Shown in pieces: positions 16,887 to 24,364 of a stretch of DNA of 64,000 nt (position 1 is its first letter; every line of letters begins with the position of its first letter). Both the position numbers and the translations under genes were made by a program. The DNA lies in assembly GCA_018993155.1 (NCBI GenBank), contig JAGKSX010000017.1, positions 43,473 to 107,472 of the forward strand. Direction: 5' to 3'. Origin of the DNA: Hydrogenophaga sp. GTDB taxonomy: Bacteria; Pseudomonadota; Gammaproteobacteria; Burkholderiales; Burkholderiaceae_C. The notes beneath the pieces were generated by a model. The model was given only the letters and a program-made list of their open reading frames with translations. It did no database searches and had not been told where the DNA came from.

Positions 16887-17882
16887 TTACCTCACCGTGT
16901 ACAGCTTGTCGAACTGCCCACCGTCGTTGAAGTGCACCTTCTGAGCTTCAGCCAGCGAACCGAAATAGTCGCTCACGTTGAACAGCTTGATGGGCTTGAA
17001 CGCCGAGGCGTACTTCTTCAGCACGGCTTCGTTGCGCGGGCGGATGTTGTGCTTGGCCGCGATCTCCTGCCCTTCCGGGCTGTAGAGGAAATCGAGGTAG
17101 GCCTTGGCCTCGGCGGCCGTGCCCTTCTTGTTCACCGTGCGCTCGACGATCGCCACCGGGTTCTCCGCCACGATGGACGCGCTCGGGTGGATCGCATCGA
17201 CCTTGCCGGCGCCGAACTCGGCGTTCACCGACACCACCTCGGACTCGAAGGTGACCAGCACATCACCAATATTGCGTTGCAGGAACACGCCCGTGGCGTC
17301 ACGGCCACCGCGCGCCAGCACCGGCACGTTCTTGTAAAGCTTGCCCACGAACTCGGCGGCATCGGCATCGCTGCCGCCCTTGCTGCGCACGTAGCCCCAG
17401 GCGGCCAGGTAAGCCAGGCGGCCATTGCCACCGGTCTTGGGGTTGACCACCACCACCTGCACGCCAGGCTTGATCAGGTCATCCCAGTCCTTGATGCCTT
17501 TGGGATTGCCATTGCGCACCAGGAACAGCATGGTCGAAGTCGTGGGGGCGGCACCGTTCGGAAATTTCTGACGCCAGTCCTTGGCGACGACACCCTTCTC
17601 TGCCAGAAAGTCCACGTCCGTCGTCGTGTTGAAGGTCACCACATCCGCTTCCAGGCCATCGGCCACGGCACGCGCCTGGGCGCTCGAGCCGGCGTGCGAC
17701 TGGTCCACCTTGATGTCCTTGCCGGTCGACTTCTTGTAGCTCGCGGCGAACGCCACGTTGATGTCCTTGTAGAACTCACGGGCCACGTCGTAAGAGACGT
17801 TCAGCAGCGTGGTCTGTGCGCCCGCCAGGGCGGAGGTGGACAGGGCGACGGCGGCAAGCGCCGCGCGCAAGGTGTTTTTCAT
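16887..17882 (-). CDS. sbp: Periplasmic sulfate-binding protein
   Basis: The 331-residue protein has a signal peptide (1-22, cleavage after LAGA) and the Sbp/CysP fold: LLNVSYDVAREFYKDIN at the start and SHAGSSAQARAVADGLEADVVT. The central QVVVVNPKTGGNGR and WGYVRSKGG segments line the sulfate site. It is first gene of the sbp-cysTWA operon. Its start is 58-60 bases from a 29-base motif shared with two other sulfur-related operons. Confidence 0.94.
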   Translation of the reverse strand: MKNTLRAALAAVALSTSALAGAQTTLLNVSYDVAREFYKDINVAFAASYKKSTGKDIKVDQSHAGSSAQARAVADGLEADVVTFNTTTDVDFLAEKGVVAKDWRQKFPNGAAPTTSTMLFLVRNGNPKGIKDWDDLIKPGVQVVVVNPKTGGNGRLAYLAAWGYVRSKGGSDADAAEFVGKLYKNVPVLARGGRDATGVFLQRNIGDVLVTFESEVVSVNAEFGAGKVDAIHPSASIVAENPVAIVERTVNKKGTAAEAKAYLDFLYSPEGQEIAAKHNIRPRNEAVLKKYASAFKPIKLFNVSDYFGSLAEAQKVHFNDGGQFDKLYTVR

Positions 17883-17940
17883 GGCAAAGCTCCGAGCAAG
17901 AAACAGGATGTGTCAGATTCTGGGCGCCCACCCTGAGAAT

Positions 17941-17985
17941 CCAAACGACTTTGTTCTTGTTTCTTTATTCCAGATGGGAATAAAG
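17941..17985 (-). promoter_or_regulatory. Candidate CysB-type operator upstream of sbp
   Basis: The plus-strand sequence CCAAACGACT...GTTTCTTTATT (17941-17969) matches the peroxiredoxin upstream site at 22 of 29 positions and the rhodanese upstream site at 22 of 28. It overlaps a perfect 9-base inverted repeat, CTTTATTCC-AGATG-GGAATAAAG (17963-17985), a plausible LysR-type half-site pair. The regulator is inferred from the sulfur context, not shown. Confidence 0.68.
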
Positions 17986-18007
17986 GTGGCTCGGACCTTT
18001 CTTGGGT

Positions 18008-18706
18008 TCAGACGCCCGTGCGGGCTCGCAACAGCCGGTCCGTGTCGGTGAACAGCTGGCGCAGCTTGAGCAGCCAGTCTCCATCGGGTGGCCATTGCCC
18101 CGTCTCCACAATCAGGGCGTACTTCGCCCGCAATTCATCGTGAAACGCCCTGGCACCCAGATGCCCGGCCAGGCCCATCAAAGCATGCATCAGCGTCTTC
18201 GCCCGCCCTATGTCGTTGGCGGCGACATAGCCGGCCAACTGGCCAAACTTGGTGCGCATGTCCTCCAGCGCATGGGCGAGATCCGCCTTGATCAGGCCCA
18301 ACCGGCGCAAGCTGTCCAGCCTGGCGACATCGATAAGCGCGTGCGTCGACGCCGACGCCGATGCCTGCGGGGTCGCCAAGGCATCCACCCTCACATCCTT
18401 GATGGCAATGCCCAGTTGCCGGCTCAGCGACTCAAGGAGTTTTGTCGCCTGCACCGGCTTGATGAGAAAGTCGTTGATGCCCGCCGCACGTGCAGCCGAC
18501 ATCATGGCCCCATCGGAGCGGGCGCTCAGCGCGATCACGGGCGTGGCGCCCCGAGGGCGGGGGCGTGCGCGCAGGGTTCGCGCGAGCTCGATCCCGCTCA
18601 GGTCGGGCAGCACCGAGGGCAGGCTGCCGGACCACAGCGTCTGCCAGTGGCCCGGGCCGGAGTTGCGCCAGCCCGGAATGATGATGACGGTGGGTGAGGA
18701 TGACAT
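18008..18706 (-). CDS. Chimeric ORF: hydrolase N-terminus fused to a truncated receiver plus HPt domain
   Basis: Residues 1 to about 30 read like the start of an RBBP9/YdeN-type alpha/beta hydrolase (TVIIIPGWRNSGPGHWQTLW). From about residue 33 the sequence is the middle of a response-regulator receiver (LPDLSGIELARTLRA, then VIALSA and the conserved lysine in FLIKPV). A C-terminal HPt-like domain has the phospho-acceptor histidine in MHALMGLAGHLGA. The receiver lacks its acidic pocket and phosphorylated aspartate, and the hydrolase lacks its catalytic triad. It looks like an in-frame deletion scar joining two genes. Any function would rest on the HPt part. It starts 14 bases after the peroxiredoxin gene. 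Confidence 0.75.
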   Translation of the reverse strand: MSSSPTVIIIPGWRNSGPGHWQTLWSGSLPSVLPDLSGIELARTLRARPRPRGATPVIALSARSDGAMMSAARAAGINDFLIKPVQATKLLESLSRQLGIAIKDVRVDALATPQASASASTHALIDVARLDSLRRLGLIKADLAHALEDMRTKFGQLAGYVAANDIGRAKTLMHALMGLAGHLGARAFHDELRAKYALIVETGQWPPDGDWLLKLRQLFTDTDRLLRARTGV

Positions 18707-18720
18707 GCGGCGGACCTTCC

Positions 18721-19368
18721 TTAGCGGTTGGGCTGCGGGGTGAGGCGCAGGTACGGACGCACGGCCTTGAAACCTTTGGGGAAGCGCTGCGCGATCTCGG
18801 CCGGGTCTTGCAGGCTGGGCACGATCACCACGTCGTCGCCGTCTTTCCAGTTGGCGGGCGTGGCCACCTTGTGGCTGTCGGTGAGTTGCAGCGAGTCAAT
18901 CACGCGCAGGATCTCGTCGAAGTTGCGCCCCGTGCTGGCGGGGTAGGTCAGCGTGGTGCGGATCACTTTCTTGGGGTCGATGATGAACACGCTGCGCACG
19001 GTGGCGGTGGCCGATGCGTTGGGGTGGATCATGTCGTAGAGCGTGGCGACTTTCTTGTCCGCATCGGCGAGGATGGGGAAGTTCACCGTGGTGTTCTGGG
19101 TCTCGTTGATGTCGAGCACCCATTTGCCGTGCGAGTCCAGTGGGTCCACGCTGACGGCGATGGGTTTGACGTTGCGTTGGGCGAATTCGCCGGAGAGCGC
19201 GGCCGTCTTGCCCAGTTCGGTGGTGCACACGGGCGTGAAGTCGGCCGGGTGCGAGAAGAGCACGACCCAGCTGTCGCCCGCCCAGTCGTGGAAGTGGATG
19301 GGGCCGGCGGTGGAGTCTTGCGTGAAGTCGGGAGCGGTGTCGCCGAGTCGGAGGGTGGTGTTGCTCAT
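18721..19368 (-). CDS. 1-Cys peroxiredoxin (Prx6 type)
   Basis: A 215-residue thiol peroxidase reducing hydrogen peroxide or organic hydroperoxides. The peroxidatic cysteine is in DFTPVCTTE (C48), with the supporting SVDPLDSHGKW segment and the long C-terminal domain of the Prx6 class. No other conserved cysteine is present, so it is a 1-Cys type needing an external thiol. Its upstream region carries the same 29-base motif as sbp at the same distance from the start, linking it to sulfur control. Confidence 0.93.
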   Translation of the reverse strand: MSNTTLRLGDTAPDFTQDSTAGPIHFHDWAGDSWVVLFSHPADFTPVCTTELGKTAALSGEFAQRNVKPIAVSVDPLDSHGKWVLDINETQNTTVNFPILADADKKVATLYDMIHPNASATATVRSVFIIDPKKVIRTTLTYPASTGRNFDEILRVIDSLQLTDSHKVATPANWKDGDDVVIVPSLQDPAEIAQRFPKGFKAVRPYLRLTPQPNR

Positions 19369-19426
19369 GAGAGGGCTCCTGGTTGTTCAAATGCAAAACA
19401 GCATTCTGTTGATGCCATCCAAATAA

Positions 19427-19455
19427 CCAAACGACTATGAAGTAGTTTGTTTATC
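19427..19455. promoter_or_regulatory. Candidate CysB-type operator between peroxiredoxin and cupin operons
   Basis: The 29-base sequence begins CCAAACGACT and ends GTTTGTTTATC, matching the sbp site at 22 of 29 positions. CAAAC begins 60 bases upstream of the peroxiredoxin start, the same distance as at sbp. It lies in a 183-base divergent spacer, so it could also act on the cupin-monooxygenase genes on the other strand. Confidence 0.66.
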
Positions 19456-19551
19456 GCGTGGGGGCATATGGATGCGCATAGTCGCTGAGCGCATGAGCTA
19501 AGTCCGAATGCGTCGTTGTGTGGGTGGGGGCGCGCGCGGACACTGGCCCGC

Positions 19552-20118
19552 ATGGCTGCTGTTGCGACGTTTGATGCCGACGGTCTCTGGTTGTCCACTT
19601 CGGTGTGCGAAGGCGCCGCCTGCCCGGCCGCCGCGTCGGTGGGCGTGCGCTGGGGGCGCTGGGTGGATGGGCCCGAGCCGGGTGATGCGGTGGTGGACCA
19701 CGCGAAAGCGCTGGTTGAGTTGCGGCGGCAACTTGGCGCGCACGTGTCCGAGCGCGTGCGTTTCAGCCACCCGGGTTACGACGGCGCGCACCCGCGCCCT
19801 CAGGAACTCACCAGCGAAGACGCCGTGGCCTGCGTCTTCCTGAAGGGCACGGCGCTGCTGAGCGTGCGCACCTCGGCCGGCTTCACCGGTGTGTTGTGCG
19901 AGGCCGGGGACTGGGTGTGGCTGCCGGCGGGTGTGCCCCATGTGTTCGACGCGGGCGAGTCGCCCGACGTGCTCTTCCTGCGGCTGAGCGCGGGCCCGCG
20001 CGGCTGGTTTCCGCTGCACACGGGCCGCTCCCTGCCACCGGGCCTGCCGCCGATGGAGGCCTTCGTCGAGCACCTGCTGCACGAGCTGGGCGAGGACATC
20101 GAAGGCAGCGAGGCATGA
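19552..20118 (+). CDS. Acireductone-dioxygenase-like cupin with lost metal ligands
   Basis: The 188-residue protein follows the ARD cupin fold: GVLCEAGDWVWLPAGVPHVFD matches the second cupin motif (H130 kept), and FLRLSAGPRGWFPLHTG matches the family C-terminus. The first motif, normally HxHxxxE followed by VR, reads ELTSEDAVA (85-93), so by eye the two histidines and the glutamate are replaced by E, T and A. It is unlikely to bind metal like true ARD of methionine salvage. The stop overlaps the monooxygenase start (ATGA), implying a linked role. Confidence 0.75.
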   Translation: MAAVATFDADGLWLSTSVCEGAACPAAASVGVRWGRWVDGPEPGDAVVDHAKALVELRRQLGAHVSERVRFSHPGYDGAHPRPQELTSEDAVACVFLKGTALLSVRTSAGFTGVLCEAGDWVWLPAGVPHVFDAGESPDVLFLRLSAGPRGWFPLHTGRSLPPGLPPMEAFVEHLLHELGEDIEGSEA

Positions 20119-21452
20119 GCCGGCGCCAACTGCGGCTGGGCGCGTTCATGCGCCCCGTCAGCATTCATACCGGTGCCTGGCGCTACCCCGGCGCCTGGGC
20201 CGACGCGAACTTCAACTTCGAGCGGCTGAAGTACCTTATCAAGCGCCTGGAGGCCGCGCGCTTCGACGCCTTCTTCATGGCCGATCACCTGGCCGTGCTG
20301 AACATGCCGATCGAGGCCCTGCAGCGCAGCCACACGGTGACCTCGTTCGAGCCCTTCACGCTGCTCTCGGCCCTGGCGCAGCACACGCGCCACATCGGGC
20401 TGGTGGCCACGGCGTCCACCACGTTCGAGGAACCGTTTCACATTGCGCGCCGCTTCGCGTCGCTGGATCACCTGAGCCACGGCCGCGCGGGCTGGAACAT
20501 CGTGACCACCAGCAACCCGGACGCGGCGCGCAACTTCGGTCTTGAAGATCACATGGAGCACGACCAGCGCTATGTGCGCGCCCGCGAGTTCCACGACGTG
20601 GTCACCGGTCTGTGGGACAGCTGGGCCGACGACGCGTTCGTCCGCGATGCGCAGAGTGGTCGTTTCTTCGACCCCGAGCGCCTGCACGTGCTCAACCACA
20701 AGGGGCCGCATTTCTCGGTGCGCGGCCCGCTGCACATCGCGCGGCCGGTGCAGGGCTGGCCGGTGATCGTGCAGGCCGGCGCCTCCGAAGCCGGGCGCCA
20801 GCTCGCGGCCGAAACGGCCGAGGTGGTGTTCTCCGCCCCGGGCACGCTGGACAACGCGCGGCGCTTCTATGCGGACTTGAAAGGCCGCATGGAAAAGATC
20901 GGCCGCGACCGCGACCACCTCAAGGTGCTGCCCGGCGCCTTCGTGGTGGTGGCCGATTCCGTGGCCGAGGCGAAAGCGATCCGCGCGCGGCTCGACGGCC
21001 TGGTGCACACCGACAGCGCGATCGCCTCGTTGTCCATCGCGCTTGGGCACGATGTCTCGGGTTTCGATCTGGACGCACCGCTGCCCGAGGTGCCGCCCAC
21101 CAACGCGAGCCAGAGCACGCGCGAGCGCACCATCGAGCTGGCCCGGCGCGAGAACCTCACGGTGCGCCAGCTGGCCCAGCGGCTGGGCGGCTACGCCGGC
21201 CTGGCCTTCGTGGGCACGGCGCAGACCATTGCCGACGAGATGCAGGAATGGCTGGACACCGAGGGCAGCGACGGTTTCAACGTGATGTTCCCCTGGCTGC
21301 CCGGCGGGCTGGACGCCTTCGTGGACCACGTGGTGCCCGAGCTGCAGCGGCGCGGCCTGCTGCGCCGCGAGTACGAAGGCAGCACCCTGCGCGATAACCT
21401 GGGCCTGCCCCGGCCCGACAACCGCTTCTTCCCATCGCCGCCGAACGCATAA
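20115..21452 (+). CDS. FMN-dependent monooxygenase (NtaA/SnaA/DszA family)
   Basis: A 445-residue class II flavin monooxygenase with the LLM TIM-barrel. Typical segments are RQLRLGAFM, FFMADHLA, TRHIGLVATASTTFEEPFHIARRFASLDHLSHGRAGWNIVTT (start and end of the flavin site) and PVIVQAGASEAGR. Such enzymes use FMNH2 from a separate reductase to cleave C-S or C-N bonds (sulfones, nitrilotriacetate). The sulfur setting favours an organosulfur substrate. The ATG at 20115 overlaps the cupin stop. A paralogue is at 28913-30265. Confidence 0.9.
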   Translation: MSRRQLRLGAFMRPVSIHTGAWRYPGAWADANFNFERLKYLIKRLEAARFDAFFMADHLAVLNMPIEALQRSHTVTSFEPFTLLSALAQHTRHIGLVATASTTFEEPFHIARRFASLDHLSHGRAGWNIVTTSNPDAARNFGLEDHMEHDQRYVRAREFHDVVTGLWDSWADDAFVRDAQSGRFFDPERLHVLNHKGPHFSVRGPLHIARPVQGWPVIVQAGASEAGRQLAAETAEVVFSAPGTLDNARRFYADLKGRMEKIGRDRDHLKVLPGAFVVVADSVAEAKAIRARLDGLVHTDSAIASLSIALGHDVSGFDLDAPLPEVPPTNASQSTRERTIELARRENLTVRQLAQRLGGYAGLAFVGTAQTIADEMQEWLDTEGSDGFNVMFPWLPGGLDAFVDHVVPELQRRGLLRREYEGSTLRDNLGLPRPDNRFFPSPPNA

Positions 21453-21534
21453 GCAATCGCGAAAACCTTCTTTGTGCACCAAGGGGCCGGTCTCTCATGA
21501 TGGCCGGTTTAACCCAAAAAGCCGAGGATTGTTC

Positions 21535-22455
21535 GTGAGCGTTGACCGCACCTATTTCGAGGATGGAAGAATCGAGCTGACCCACTACGGGGCAGCGGCC
21601 TGGAAGATCCCCGACGGCAAACACACCGTCTTGCTGGCCCCGTACTTCACCCGCCTGCGCTACAGCGGCAACCGCTTCGGCATGCTGCCCGCGAACGCCG
21701 CGCCGGGCGATGAGCGCCCTGCCTACAGCTTCGACGAGATCGTGCCCAGCGACACCGAGACCATCGACCGGCACATCCAGGAGGCCACGCACATCCTGCT
21801 GTCGCATGCGCACTTCAACCACTGCATGGACATGCCGCACATCGCGAAGAAGACCGGCGCGCACGTGGTCGGCTCCTACAGCGCCACCAACATCGGCCGC
21901 GCCTACGGCGTGGCCGAATCGCAGCTGGTGCCGGTGCGCGGCGGCGAGGACTACGACTTCGGCGAGCTCTCGATCCGCGTGATCCCCAGCCTGCATTCGG
22001 CGCTGTGCGACAAGTGCTATTTCGACGCCGGCATCGTGCCCGAAGGTTTGCAAGGGCCTTTGCCCCTGAAGGCGTTTTCCGAAGGCGGCACCTTTGGCTA
22101 CCTGGTGCGCTTCCAGCACCACGAGATCCTGATGTTCGGCTCCATGAACTACATCGAGCGCGAGGTGCAGGGCCTCACGCCGTCCATCGTGCTCGTGCCA
22201 TCGGCCCGGCCGCGCCTGCAGATCTTCCGCTACACCGAGCGCCTGCTGCGCGCCACCGGCCTGCCCAAGGTGGTGGTGGCCACGCACTGGGACGTGCAGA
22301 CCTTCCCCTACGGCGCGGACCAGGGCAGCGCGCTGGCGCACGCCGAGATCTTCCAGGAGGAGGTGCGCCGGGTGGCACCTGCGGCGGTGCAGGTGCTGCC
22401 CCGGCATTTCGAGACCTTCTCGGTGCTGCCGGACGGTCAGGCGCTCCAGCGTTGA
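21535..22455 (+). CDS. Metallo-beta-lactamase-fold hydrolase
   Basis: The 306-residue protein has the MBL motif LLSHAHFNHCMDMP (H91, H93, H96), with asparagine where HxHxDH normally has aspartate. Further ligand candidates are SLHSALCDKC and ATHWDVQTFPYG. The usual ATG is absent; the GTG at 21535, preceded by GAGG, is chosen. It follows the monooxygenase gene by 82 bases on the same strand and may act on its product. The Asp-to-Asn change could alter metal binding at the second site. Confidence 0.8.
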   Translation: MSVDRTYFEDGRIELTHYGAAAWKIPDGKHTVLLAPYFTRLRYSGNRFGMLPANAAPGDERPAYSFDEIVPSDTETIDRHIQEATHILLSHAHFNHCMDMPHIAKKTGAHVVGSYSATNIGRAYGVAESQLVPVRGGEDYDFGELSIRVIPSLHSALCDKCYFDAGIVPEGLQGPLPLKAFSEGGTFGYLVRFQHHEILMFGSMNYIEREVQGLTPSIVLVPSARPRLQIFRYTERLLRATGLPKVVVATHWDVQTFPYGADQGSALAHAEIFQEEVRRVAPAAVQVLPRHFETFSVLPDGQALQR

Positions 22456-22458
22456 AGA

Positions 22459-23421
22459 TCAGTCGCTGAGGCGCACGTTCTTCCAGAGCTGCACTTCCTG
22501 CACCACGACGGCCTGTGCCTCGTCGGCGGTGCCGGGCAGGGCGTCCAGGCCCAGGTCCACCAGCTTCTTCTGGATCTCGGCCGAGGCCAGGGCCTGCTGC
22601 AGCGCGGCGTTGAGCTTGTTCACCCCCGGGGTCGGCGTGGCCGCCGGCACGACCACGGCGTACCAGGGCAGCACGCGGAAGCCCGCCACGCCGGCCTCTT
22701 CCAAGGTGGGAAGGTTCTCCCAGCCGCGCAGGCGCCTGGTGCCGGTGGTGGCCAGCGGCACCAGGGCGCCGGTGTCCACGTGCTGGCGCGCGATCAATGG
22801 GCTCACGAACGCAACCGGCACCCGGCCCGCGAGCAAGTCGGGAATGAACTCGCCCGTGCCCTTGTAGGGCACGTGCACCATGTCGATGTTCGCGGTGTTC
22901 TTGAGCAGTTCGCCGGCCAGGTAAGGCGAGGTGCCCTTGCCACCCGAGGGGAAGGACAGCTTGCCCGGGTTCGCCCTGGCGTGGGCCACGAGCTGCGCGA
23001 TGGTCTTGATGTTCAGCGACGGGTGGGCCACGGCCACCACTGGGCCCTGCGCCACCATGCCGACGGCGCGGAAGTCGCCGATCTTGTAAGGCGCGTTGTC
23101 GAAGATCACGGTGTTGATCGACAGCGCGGAGCCAGGCAGGGCGATGGTGTAGCCGTCGGCCGCAGCGCGGGCGGTGTGGCCGGTGCCGATGTTGCCGGCG
23201 GCGCCCGGCTTGTTCTCGATCACCACGGGCACCGCGAGCGCCTTGGCCAGTTCCGGCCCGAGGGCGCGGGCAATCGTGTCGTTCGGTCCGCCGGGCGGGT
23301 AGGGCACCACCAGGGTGATGGGTTTGGTGGGGTAGGCCGGCGTCTGGGCCAGGGCGGGAGCCACCGCGGCGACCAGGGAAACCAGCGAGAGGGCGGTGAC
23401 TTGGAGCACCTTCGAGTTCAT
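22459..23421 (-). CDS. Tripartite tricarboxylate transporter (Bug/TctC) substrate-binding protein
   Basis: A 320-residue periplasmic protein with a signal peptide (1-25, AQT cleavage) and the Bug fold: PITLVVPYPPGGPNDTIAR, VVIENKPGAAGNIG and MVHVPYKGTGE. Bug proteins bind carboxylates or aromatic acids, and many are orphans without a TctAB pair; none is seen nearby. It converges with the MBL gene (3-base gap). The ligand is unknown. Confidence 0.92.
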   Translation of the reverse strand: MNSKVLQVTALSLVSLVAAVAPALAQTPAYPTKPITLVVPYPPGGPNDTIARALGPELAKALAVPVVIENKPGAAGNIGTGHTARAAADGYTIALPGSALSINTVIFDNAPYKIGDFRAVGMVAQGPVVAVAHPSLNIKTIAQLVAHARANPGKLSFPSGGKGTSPYLAGELLKNTANIDMVHVPYKGTGEFIPDLLAGRVPVAFVSPLIARQHVDTGALVPLATTGTRRLRGWENLPTLEEAGVAGFRVLPWYAVVVPAATPTPGVNKLNAALQQALASAEIQKKLVDLGLDALPGTADEAQAVVVQEVQLWKNVRLSD

Positions 23422-23590
23422 GCAGACATCCTTGGGTTGAAAGGCCGTCGAATGACGGCTAACCCGGCAGCGTAGGCAGGCGCCCGCATCCGCGCCAATG
23501 CGCTTTTCGCAGATCGATACTCGGTCTTCGCCAGGGGCATGGCTTGCTGCGCACAATGGAGGCCGATCACACCCATGGAGAGCACACGCG

Positions 23591-24355
23591 ATGACGTGGT
23601 CCGCCCGCACCTACTCGGCCTTTGAACAAGAGCGCACGCGCCCGGTGCGCGACCTGGTGGCCGCCTTGCCGGCGCACGACGTGCAGGTCGCGATCGACCT
23701 GGGCTGCGGCCCGGGCAACTCCACCGAGGTGCTGGCCGACCGCTTTGCGCAGGCCCGGGTGACGGGCCTGGACAGCTCCGACGACATGCTGGCCGCCGCG
23801 CGCGAGCGCCTGCCCGGCACGCGCTTCGAGCTTGGCGACATCGCGGCCTGGGACCCGGTCGAGTCCTTCGATGTGATTCTGGCCAATGCCTCGCTGCAAT
23901 GGCTGCCCGACCACGCCACGCTGTACCCGCGCCTGATGAGCCGGCTCGCTCCCGGTGGCAGCCTGGCCGTGCAGACGCCCGACAACCTCGAAGAGCCGGC
24001 GCACCGCCTCGCGCGCGAGGTCGCGGCGGAAGGCCCGTGGGCGAGCAAGATCGGCAGCGTGCAGCACCCCGCGCGGCACGACGCCGCGTTCTATTACCAG
24101 TTGCTCAAGCCGCGCTGCGCGGCGGTCGATGTCTGGCGCACCACCTATTTCCACCCGCTCTCGGGAGGCCCCGAGGCGGTGGTGGAGTGGTTCAAGGGCT
24201 CGGCCCTGCGGCCCTACCTGGCGCCGCTGGACGACGGCGAGAAAGCGGCGTTCCTGGTCCGCTACCTCGCCGCCATCACCCAGGCCTACCCCGCGCTGGC
24301 CGATGGCACGGTGTTGCTGCCATTCCCCCGGCTGTTCATCGTGGCCAGCCGCTGA
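23591..24355 (+). CDS. tam: Trans-aconitate 2-methyltransferase
   Basis: The 254-residue SAM-dependent methyltransferase starts MTWSARTYSAFEQERTRPVRDLV, the Tam signature, with the SAM motif IDLGCGPGNSTE and the ANASLQWLPDH segment. It methylates trans-aconitate, relieving aconitase inhibition. The ATG at 23591 gives the family's normal N-terminus. It converges with the cysteine desulfurase gene, 9 bases away. Confidence 0.92.
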   Translation: MTWSARTYSAFEQERTRPVRDLVAALPAHDVQVAIDLGCGPGNSTEVLADRFAQARVTGLDSSDDMLAAARERLPGTRFELGDIAAWDPVESFDVILANASLQWLPDHATLYPRLMSRLAPGGSLAVQTPDNLEEPAHRLAREVAAEGPWASKIGSVQHPARHDAAFYYQLLKPRCAAVDVWRTTYFHPLSGGPEAVVEWFKGSALRPYLAPLDDGEKAAFLVRYLAAITQAYPALADGTVLLPFPRLFIVASR

Positions 24356-24364
24356 GGCTTCGGG

